Source: a bacterium (GTDB lineage: Bacteria; Myxococcota_A; Bradymonadia; UBA7976; UBA1532). Taken from it: DNA of 64,000 bases. The position numbers and the translations under genes are program-made. Each line of letters begins with the position of its first letter. The first letter of the stretch is position 1. Positions 33,379 to 41,108 of this stretch are shown one piece after another. Under the pieces are notes generated by a model. The model was not told the DNA's origin. It searched no databases and saw nothing but the letters and a program-made list of their open reading frames with translations. The DNA is taken from NCBI GenBank assembly GCA_030427205.1, contig JAUHXC010000019.1, positions 141,719 to 205,718 on the forward strand. Direction: 5' to 3'.

Positions 33379-36300
33379 ATGATCCGCGGAGTGTACCGGC
33401 CCTGGTCCGCGCTGCTGGCGCTGGCCGTGGCGTTGGGCGTGAGCGCCTGTGACGACGACAGCTCGAGCAGCGACCCACCGACCGACGCCGCGATCGACGC
33501 CGAGCCGGCGGTCGACGTGGCGGTCGACGCCGGCGAAGACTGCAGCCCGGGCACCGAGGGCTGCCGCTGCCTGATGGACGGCACGTGCCGGCTGGCCCAC
33601 CTGATGTGCGTCGAGGACCGCTGCATCGACCCCGCCGCCGAGTGCGACCCGGCCCGACAGCAGTGCCCGCCGGCCGATCCGCAGTGCTATACCCCGTGCC
33701 AGGGCGACCTCATCGCCGAGGACGGCACCCTGCGGGTCTGCAGCAGCGAGGGGCTGATGCGCGGCTGCATGGGCGGCAACGTCTGCGACCGCGGGTCGTG
33801 CGTGCCGGCCGGCGTACAGAAGCAGGCGGGCCCGGCGCCGGGCACGTGCGGCATCGAGACCGACTGCCCCGACTTCCAGACGTGCATCCTCGGGCGCTGC
33901 TACTCCGACTGCGCCGCCGACGTCGACTGCGCCGACGGCGACATCTGCCACCGGCAGGTCTGCCGCCAGCGGTGCACCGACGAGACCCCCTGCGCCGAGT
34001 CCGACGAGACCTGCCTCGACGGGGTCTGCCTGCCGCTGGGCGAGCCCGACCCGGCGGCGCCGCTCTCGGCCGGCGAGTCGTTCGAGCTGACGGTCGACAG
34101 CCTGGTCTTCAGCCGCGCCTTCCCCACCGCGGCGTTCGTGATCCGCAATACCGGGCAGAGCCCGCTGACGGTGACGGTGCGCAAGGACGAGCAGCTCACC
34201 GTCGACGACGCGGGCCGCGAGCAGCGCATCGTCGACCAGCCGCTGCTGTGGCTGACGATGGGTGTCGACGGCGTCGAGCGGGTGCAGCAGTTCGAGGTGA
34301 TGATCGACGCCGAGAGCGAGGTCGAGGTGATCCTCGCCGACGCCGACGCGGGCATGGGCCGCTGGCGGGGCCGATTGGCCGTCGAGGCCCCCGGGCTCGG
34401 CGCGCGCTACCTGCGGCTGAGCTACAGCGAAGAGGTGCACGGCCGCTGGGCGGGCACCGCGTATGCCTTCGGCACCTTCCCCGACGGCGCCCGGCCCTAT
34501 CTGGGCGACTTCCCGCTCGACGACTGGCGCGCCGATCGCGGCGACACCGCGCCGCTCGAGACGGTGCCCAACGCCTTCTTGCAGGCCTGGGGCCGCTACC
34601 GCAACGGCGACCTGGGCCTGCCCGAGATGGCCGCGCTGATCGACGCCACCCTGACCGGCTCGTGGGACTTCCCCCGGGTGCGCGAGCTGTGCCGCGAGGC
34701 GGGCTTCGACGACAACTCGATCTGCGCGCCTTTCGGCGGCGCCGGCAGCCGCTCGGTCATCCCCTACACCACCACCGCCGACATCAACCGGGTGCCGGCG
34801 GGCGTGATCGCGATGGACTTCGCCATCGAGGTGCAGCCGGCGGACGGCGCGACCGGCCGCCGGCTGTGCGGCGAGACCGCGCAGTGCTTCACTGGCCGCA
34901 TCGACAGCGACACCGCGTTGCAATACGCGGGCGACCCCGAAGTGACGCTGGCCTTCGCCGCCGACCCTCGGGACTGCCAGCGTCAGGGCGCGGCGGGCTG
35001 CACCGTCGACATCGACCGCTTCGAGTCGAAGATCGGCGTCGGTCGGCGCTTCCGCGCGCAGGATCGCTTCGACGGCCTCGCCCCCGGCTGCGGCGGGCTC
35101 GGCGATCGGATCGAGACCCCGTGGCTGGTGCCCGGCCTGCCGCCGCCCGACAGCAACAAGTCGGCCAACCATACGCCGTTCGACCCGGCCGATCCGATCT
35201 GGCGCGAGTGCCACGAGCCGGTGGGCCCCGGCGATCCCGGCCCCGCGGCCAACCCGATCCTCGACGGCGTACCGCGGCTGCGGCGGCTGGAGCTCATCGA
35301 CGGGCAGCTGGTCGAGCAGAACGTCATGACCCTGATCCTGCGCGAGACGATCGACCCGTTCCACGGCGGCGAGCCGCTGCAGACCTACCTCTACGTGGTG
35401 CTGCAGCGCACCGAGACCGGGCCCGACGCGCTGCGCCCCGAGGGGCAGTTCCTCTCCGAAGATCGGCCGGCGCCGTTCATCGATATGGGGGCGACGTGCG
35501 CGCTCGACCTCATGCGCACCGTGCGCGACGTGCGCGCGCTCGACAGCCTCGCCGAGGACGATATCGAGGCGCTGGCCCGGGTGGTGGTCGGCGGCGACGC
35601 GGGCGGCGGCATGGCGCCGCTGGGGCCGCGGGAGGTGGTGCACAGCCTGTGCATCTGGAGCGAGGACGCGGTGCAGAACGCCGTCGGCGACGACGCGCTG
35701 GGCCAGTCGGGCGACGTCAACGGGCCGACCGTCGTGCGCCGCGAGGTCATCGACGCCGGCCCGGGCGGCGACCGCCCGTGCTTCCCCGGCGCGGAGATCA
35801 TCTACTTCACCACCAGCGACAATGAAGACCCGGCCGGCTGGGACTGCAATACCACCGCGCCCGAGAGCTGCCTCGAGCGCCTGCAGACGGGCATCGACCG
35901 CGGCGACGCGCTGCGCTTCGAAGCCCGCGCCCGGACCTACCTCTCGCTGCCCGAGGTGGCCGACGAAGGCCGGCGGATCCGCGCCGCCTTCGACCTGGTC
36001 TACCGCTGCGACGACCCCGAGCGCCCGGCGTGCACCGACGACCGCTTCGACCTGACCGCGGGCAAGGCCTTCGGGCGGGCCGACGGCGCGGGCAGCCACT
36101 TCTCGCCGCTGTCGGCCGACGTGGTGCAGGCGTTCCGCTACAAGACCCAGTTCGTCGACCGCATCGGCGGGGCCCAGGTGGGCTTCGCCCCGTCGATCTG
36201 CCGGCCCGGCGCGAGCCTCAACCCCTACTGCTACGACCCCGCCGCCATCGAGGCGGTGCGCGCGCGGGTCGACTGCGCCATGGCCATCTACAGCGGCTGG

Positions 36301-38859
36301 CTCGACGGTCAGTGGGGGCTCGCCGACGACGTGAGCACGCTGCTGCGCGGGGCCTTGGTGCGGTCGTTCGACGCCCTCGAGCAGGACAACCCCTTCGGCG
36401 ACCCCATCGTGCAGTACGGCTTCGAGCGGCTCTACGCCGAGCTGGTGATCATGCTCGGCGACGACGCCTATACCAGCGCCTTCGCCTCGCGCTTCGACCT
36501 CGACGGCAGCGCGCGCCTCGCCTTCGAAGGCAGCCGCTTCGAAGAGGGCGGCATCGACCTGACCGGCGCGGCGGGCTACGAGATGTACAAGCTGCACCAG
36601 GCGACGCAGTACTACGCGCTGGTGCTCGACCGCTTCTTCACGATGAGCGTGCGCCTGTGGAACAGCCTCGACGCCGGCGACGGCGCGCGCTACGTGACCC
36701 TGGGCACCGTCACCACCTGGCTGGACCGGGTCATCCGCGCCTCGACCCAGAGCGCCAACGCCTGGAGCGAGATCGCCCGCCGCTACCGGGGCCTCAACCG
36801 CCCCGATCTGGCCCGGCGGGTGCTGGTGCGGGCCTATACCCGGGCCTACCAGGAGTCGCTGGTCTTGCGGGCGATGATGACCGCCATCACCGACGTGCTC
36901 GACCCCGCCGAGCTGCCGCAGGTCGAGGCGGCGATCCAAGACGCCCAGACCCGCTATCGGGTGGCGATGCTCGACATGCAGAGCCGCTTCCAGGAGATCT
37001 CGGGCCGGCTCGACGTCTTCGGCCTGCCGCCCGAGCTCATCCCCTTCCCCGCGCTCGACGAGGACGACGTCAACGGCTTCGAGGTGATGCTCGAGCGGGC
37101 CATGCAGCGCATGGACATCGCCCTCGAAGACGAGGAGGCCGCCATCGACTCACGGCGCGACTTCGACGTCGACGCCGTCTCGTTCCAGAGCGAGTTGGTG
37201 ACCCTGCGCAACGGCTTCGAAGCCGAGCTGGGCGAGATCTGCGGCACCTTCATCGGCGACGACGGCCGGGTCTACCCCGCCGTGGCCCGCTACGCCCACC
37301 TGCACCCCGATCTGGCCGAGCTCGACGACCCCTGCGGCGCGTTCGCGGTGGGCAACGGCGCGCTGTGGCTCGCCGGGGCCGACCTGCAGACCCGCGAGCT
37401 CGAGTTGCAGCGGGTGCGCCAGGAGGTGGCCAACGCCCAGGGCGCCATGGCCGACGCCCAGGCGCAGGTCGCCGACCAGTGCAACCTCATCGCCGCCGAC
37501 GTCGCGACCTTCCTGCAGAACCAGGGCGCCATCGATGGGCTCGAGCGGGACAACGACCGCATGACCAGCGCGATCACCCAGCTCGACAAGGTGCACGACT
37601 TCGTCACCGAGCTCACCGCCCGGGTCGGCGAGGTGGGCGAAGACGCGCCGACCAAGCCCTGGTCGGCGGCGATCAAAGCCAGCCAGACCATAGTCTTCGG
37701 GGTCAGCGCGGCGGTGAACCTGGTGGCGACCTCGGCCCTCGAGATCGCCATCAACGTCAATCAGGACCGCATCCGCGGCGTCGAGCGGGCCTACGAGGCC
37801 TACACCATCAAGCGCGAGTGCGACTACCTGCAGGCCGATCTGGTCTACACCCTGCGCGACCTGCACCGCGACCTCCTGCTCGTCGAGCTCGACGTGCTCA
37901 ACGCCATCTGGAACGTGCAGGTGGAGTTCTCCAACATCCAGTCGCTCGTCAACCAGCGCAGCCGGCTCGAGGCCGAGTGGCGCGACGCCGAGCAGCTCGC
38001 CATCAACGCGGCGGCGGCCCAGAGCGACCCCAACATCCGCATCTTCAAGAACGACGCGATCATCAACGCCGATCGCAGCTTCGACGCGGCGCTCGCGGCG
38101 GCGTGGAAGGCCACCCGCATGCTCGAGTACTACACCGCCCAGAGCTACCCCGACCGGGACAAGCTCTTCCTCGCGCGCATGGTCAACCGCGGCGACATCA
38201 ACCTGCGGCGCTACCTGCAGGACCTCGAGGACGACTTCTTCGACTTCGAGCAGACCTTCGGCAACCCCGATACCCGGCTGGCGATCGTCTCGATGCGCGA
38301 CGACGTGCTGCGCATCCCGCGCTACGCCGCCGACGGCGCGGTATTGGGCCATCAGGCGCGCCTGCGCCGCTTCCGCGCGGCCATCCAGGATCCGGCCCGG
38401 CTCGACGACCGCGGCGCGCTCGAGCTGAACTTCTCGACCACCTTCGACCAGCTCTCGCCGCTCACCGCCAACCACAAGATCCTGTTCATCGAGGTGGCGC
38501 TGATGGGCGAAGATCTGGGCGACCGCATCGGCCGGATCTACCTCAGCCAGCGGGGCACCGGCGTGGTCGAAGGCACCGACGACCGGCGCCGCTTCTTCAC
38601 CTTCCCCGCCCGCACCGCGGTGATGAACCCGTTCTTCAACGACGACGACAGCCGCTACGGCCAGGACTCGGACGGCGCGATCGCCGGGCCCACCCGCTCG
38701 CTGTACCGCAGCTACCGCTTCCGGGAGCGCCCGCTGGTGCAGACCGACTGGTCGCTGGTGCTCGACCAGCGCAATGAAGAGGTCAACCGCGACATCAACC
38801 TGGGCGGCGTCGACGACATCGTCGTGTTCATCTACTACACCGACTTCACCCGAGACTGA
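33379..38859 (+). CDS. Very large lipoprotein with Cys-rich head and coiled-coil tail
   Basis: 1826 residues from the ATG at 33379 (GAGGGAGAG upstream). MIRGVYRPWSALLALAVALG leads into lipobox VSAC, Cys24. Residues ~50-235 hold ~24 cysteines in short repeats (GTEGCRCLMDGTCRLAHLMC). A large middle part (~240-1100) has no family I can name. Residues ~1150-1600 are strongly helical, with heptad-like stretches (ELQRVRQEVANAQGAMADAQ). The last ~150 residues form a beta-rich unit ending IVVFIYYTDFTRD. Long helices followed by this kind of sandwich distantly recall the C-terminal region of Tc-toxin A subunits (DVILHLRYTAR-type ending), but that is a weak resemblance. It is 77 bp after the preceding lipoprotein gene and probably co-transcribed. 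Confidence 0.82.
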   Translation: MIRGVYRPWSALLALAVALGVSACDDDSSSSDPPTDAAIDAEPAVDVAVDAGEDCSPGTEGCRCLMDGTCRLAHLMCVEDRCIDPAAECDPARQQCPPADPQCYTPCQGDLIAEDGTLRVCSSEGLMRGCMGGNVCDRGSCVPAGVQKQAGPAPGTCGIETDCPDFQTCILGRCYSDCAADVDCADGDICHRQVCRQRCTDETPCAESDETCLDGVCLPLGEPDPAAPLSAGESFELTVDSLVFSRAFPTAAFVIRNTGQSPLTVTVRKDEQLTVDDAGREQRIVDQPLLWLTMGVDGVERVQQFEVMIDAESEVEVILADADAGMGRWRGRLAVEAPGLGARYLRLSYSEEVHGRWAGTAYAFGTFPDGARPYLGDFPLDDWRADRGDTAPLETVPNAFLQAWGRYRNGDLGLPEMAALIDATLTGSWDFPRVRELCREAGFDDNSICAPFGGAGSRSVIPYTTTADINRVPAGVIAMDFAIEVQPADGATGRRLCGETAQCFTGRIDSDTALQYAGDPEVTLAFAADPRDCQRQGAAGCTVDIDRFESKIGVGRRFRAQDRFDGLAPGCGGLGDRIETPWLVPGLPPPDSNKSANHTPFDPADPIWRECHEPVGPGDPGPAANPILDGVPRLRRLELIDGQLVEQNVMTLILRETIDPFHGGEPLQTYLYVVLQRTETGPDALRPEGQFLSEDRPAPFIDMGATCALDLMRTVRDVRALDSLAEDDIEALARVVVGGDAGGGMAPLGPREVVHSLCIWSEDAVQNAVGDDALGQSGDVNGPTVVRREVIDAGPGGDRPCFPGAEIIYFTTSDNEDPAGWDCNTTAPESCLERLQTGIDRGDALRFEARARTYLSLPEVADEGRRIRAAFDLVYRCDDPERPACTDDRFDLTAGKAFGRADGAGSHFSPLSADVVQAFRYKTQFVDRIGGAQVGFAPSICRPGASLNPYCYDPAAIEAVRARVDCAMAIYSGWLDGQWGLADDVSTLLRGALVRSFDALEQDNPFGDPIVQYGFERLYAELVIMLGDDAYTSAFASRFDLDGSARLAFEGSRFEEGGIDLTGAAGYEMYKLHQATQYYALVLDRFFTMSVRLWNSLDAGDGARYVTLGTVTTWLDRVIRASTQSANAWSEIARRYRGLNRPDLARRVLVRAYTRAYQESLVLRAMMTAITDVLDPAELPQVEAAIQDAQTRYRVAMLDMQSRFQEISGRLDVFGLPPELIPFPALDEDDVNGFEVMLERAMQRMDIALEDEEAAIDSRRDFDVDAVSFQSELVTLRNGFEAELGEICGTFIGDDGRVYPAVARYAHLHPDLAELDDPCGAFAVGNGALWLAGADLQTRELELQRVRQEVANAQGAMADAQAQVADQCNLIAADVATFLQNQGAIDGLERDNDRMTSAITQLDKVHDFVTELTARVGEVGEDAPTKPWSAAIKASQTIVFGVSAAVNLVATSALEIAINVNQDRIRGVERAYEAYTIKRECDYLQADLVYTLRDLHRDLLLVELDVLNAIWNVQVEFSNIQSLVNQRSRLEAEWRDAEQLAINAAAAQSDPNIRIFKNDAIINADRSFDAALAAAWKATRMLEYYTAQSYPDRDKLFLARMVNRGDINLRRYLQDLEDDFFDFEQTFGNPDTRLAIVSMRDDVLRIPRYAADGAVLGHQARLRRFRAAIQDPARLDDRGALELNFSTTFDQLSPLTANHKILFIEVALMGEDLGDRIGRIYLSQRGTGVVEGTDDRRRFFTFPARTAVMNPFFNDDDSRYGQDSDGAIAGPTRSLYRSYRFRERPLVQTDWSLVLDQRNEEVNRDINLGGVDDIVVFIYYTDFTRD

Positions 38860-38941
38860 CCCGCGACTGACGCCGACCGACCACGCTGACGCGTCGCGTC
38901 AAACCCTTGCATCGACCGCACGGGCATTGCACCATCCGCCC

Positions 38942-40594
38942 GTGCCGTCGCCCCTGCCCAATCACCGCCACTCACCGCCGCTGCGCGACCGCCAGCTCGA
39001 CGGCCTGCGCGCGGGCCCGCTCGACGTGCTCATCGTCGGCGGCGGCATCAACGGCGCGGTCTCGGCCGCCTCGCTCGCCGCCCGCGGGCTGACGGTGGGG
39101 CTCGCCGAGCGCGGCGACTTCGCCTGCGCCACCAGCCAGGCCTCATCGAACCTGGCCTGGGGCGGCATGAAGTACCTCGAGTCGGGCGAGGTGCGGCTGG
39201 TGCGCGACCTGTGCCGCTGCCGCAACCGCCTGATGGCGGCCTACCCCTCGACGGTGCGCGAGATCCGCATCCTGACCATGGTCGAGCGCGGCTTCCGCTG
39301 GCACCCGCTCTTCCTCTACATCGGCGCGTGGCTCTACTGGCTGCTCGGCGGCGCCTTCACCCGCCGCCCGCGCTACATCTCGCGCAAGGCCCTGGCCACC
39401 GAAGAGCCCGCGTTCGACGCTCAGAACGCCTGGGGCGCGCTCGAGCACAGCGAGGCCCTGCTGGTCGATACCGACGCCCGCTTCGTCTTCGGCTTCGTGC
39501 GCCGGGCCATCGACGCGGGGGCCGCCTGCGCCAACTACGTCGAGGTGGTCGAGGCCGAGCGCGACGCCGATGGCTGGCGGGTCGTGCTGCGCGACCGCGT
39601 CGCCGATCGCACCTGGACGGTGCGCAGCCGGGTCTTGATCAACGCCGCCGGCCCCTGGGCCGACGGGCTCGGCCAGCGCGCGGGGGTCACCGCGCGCCAT
39701 CGGCACGTGCTGTCGAAGGGCAGCCACCTGGTGGTGCCGCGCCTGGGCCAGAAGCAGCGGGTGATGGCCTTCTTCACCGACGACGGCCGCCTGTTCTTCG
39801 TGCTGCCGCTGGGCGAGCGCACGATGGTCGGCACCACCGATACCAGCGTCGACGACCCCGACGTGGCGGTGGACGAGGCCGACCGGACCTACCTGCTGGG
39901 CAACGTCGAGAAGCGGGTGCGCGGGCTCGACCGGGCGTCGATCATCGCCGAGCGCGCGGGGGTGCGCCCGCTGGTGCTCGAGCTCGGCGAAGAGGTCGGC
40001 GAGATCGACTGGCTCAAGCTCTCGCGCAAGCACGCCATCGACGTCGACCGCACGCACCACGCGGTGGCCATCTTCGGCGGCAAGCTCACCGACTGCCTCA
40101 ACGTGGGCGACGAGGTGGCCGAGGCGCTCGCCGAGCTGGGCCTGCCCGGCGACGACCCCGCGTCCCCCTGGTTCGGCGAGCCCGACGCCACGCTGCGCCA
40201 GCGGTTCATGGCCGAGGCGCGGGCGCTGGGCCTCGACGAGGCGCCCGATCTGACCGGCGTCACCCGCGCCGAGCGCATCTGGCGGCGGCACGGCGTGCGG
40301 GCGACCACCGTGCTCGAGACCATGCGCCGCGACCCGGCCAGCGCCGAGCCCATCGTCGGCCCGTACTGCGCCGCGGAGATCGAGCAGATGGCCCGCGAAG
40401 AGCTGGTGGTGCGGCTCGACGATCTGCTGCGCCGACGCACCGAGCTGGCGCTGACCATCGACCGCGCGACGCTCGCGGGGCACGGCGCCTTGTGGCGGGC
40501 GAGTCAGCGCATCTTCGGCGCGCGCGCCGCGGCCGAGTGGCGGGCGACGTTCGACCACGACCCGCCCGAAGACCACGACGCCGACGCCGCTTGA
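38942..40594 (+). CDS. FAD-dependent glycerol-3-phosphate dehydrogenase-like protein
   Basis: 550 residues from a GTG at 38942. The Rossmann FAD site is LDVLIVGGGINGAVSAASLA near residue 30, followed by a DFACATSQASSNLAWGGMKY segment. That replaces the usual DFASGTSSRSTKLIHGGLRY of GlpD but keeps the position of the substrate-contact region. VINAAGPWAD-like LINAAGPWADGLG, and the second-half motifs DGRLFFVLPLGERTMVGTTD and FGGKLTDCLNVGDEVAEAL, complete the GlpA/GlpD family pattern. The enzyme oxidises glycerol 3-phosphate to dihydroxyacetone phosphate and feeds the quinone pool. A multi-residue change at the substrate loop could mean another hydroxyacid. It stands as a single gene; no Shine-Dalgarno site is evident. 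Confidence 0.88.
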   Translation: MPSPLPNHRHSPPLRDRQLDGLRAGPLDVLIVGGGINGAVSAASLAARGLTVGLAERGDFACATSQASSNLAWGGMKYLESGEVRLVRDLCRCRNRLMAAYPSTVREIRILTMVERGFRWHPLFLYIGAWLYWLLGGAFTRRPRYISRKALATEEPAFDAQNAWGALEHSEALLVDTDARFVFGFVRRAIDAGAACANYVEVVEAERDADGWRVVLRDRVADRTWTVRSRVLINAAGPWADGLGQRAGVTARHRHVLSKGSHLVVPRLGQKQRVMAFFTDDGRLFFVLPLGERTMVGTTDTSVDDPDVAVDEADRTYLLGNVEKRVRGLDRASIIAERAGVRPLVLELGEEVGEIDWLKLSRKHAIDVDRTHHAVAIFGGKLTDCLNVGDEVAEALAELGLPGDDPASPWFGEPDATLRQRFMAEARALGLDEAPDLTGVTRAERIWRRHGVRATTVLETMRRDPASAEPIVGPYCAAEIEQMAREELVVRLDDLLRRRTELALTIDRATLAGHGALWRASQRIFGARAAAEWRATFDHDPPEDHDADAA

Positions 40595-40598
40595 CGGG

Positions 40599-41108
40599 TC
40601 AAGTCGCCGGCCCGCCCATGATCCAGGGCCCCATCAGCCGGGCGAGGCCGCCGGCCACCAGGGGCAGCACCAGCGACACCGCGACTCGCAGCGCCATCAG
40701 CCGCCAGCCGTAGAAGCCCACCTCCAGCGGCACCCGGATGAGCGAGAGCGTCGCCATCGAGGTGAGGTAGGTCACCAGCACGCCCGCGCCGACGCCGGCC
40801 TTGAGCAGCGCCGCGGCGAGGGGCAGGCCGATGATGCTGCCCGCCGGGGTCAGCACGCCCGCCAGCCACGCGACGCCGATGCCGCGCCAGCCGGCGGCGT
40901 CCGACAGCCACCTCTCGACGACCTGCTGCGGCAGCAGCGTATCGACGAAGCCCATGATCACGAACGCCACCAGCAAGATGGGCACGAACTTCAGGCTCGT
41001 GCTGCCCGCGGTGCGGAAGCCCTGCTCGACGAGGCCGCCGCCCTTGTAGGCGGCGAAGCCGATGAGCCCGGCGACGATCACCAGCATCGAGATGATCGAC
41101 CACTTCAT
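40599..41108 (-). CDS. Small predicted permease (half-size ArsP/YraQ-like)
   Basis: 169 residues with four to five hydrophobic segments. WLAGVLTPAGSIIGLPLAAA and AGVGAGVLVTYLTSMATLSL carry the Gly/Pro-rich loop typical of the predicted permease family PF03773. Full-length members have two such halves; this is one half and probably works as a dimer. Its ATG overlaps the stop of the PEP-utiliser gene (ATGA), so it is translationally coupled to it. Partner choice suggests export or import of the compound that enzyme acts on, but no substrate can be read. It converges on the glycerol-3-phosphate dehydrogenase gene with 4 bp between stops. Confidence 0.75.
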   Translation of the reverse strand: MKWSIISMLVIVAGLIGFAAYKGGGLVEQGFRTAGSTSLKFVPILLVAFVIMGFVDTLLPQQVVERWLSDAAGWRGIGVAWLAGVLTPAGSIIGLPLAAALLKAGVGAGVLVTYLTSMATLSLIRVPLEVGFYGWRLMALRVAVSLVLPLVAGGLARLMGPWIMGGPAT

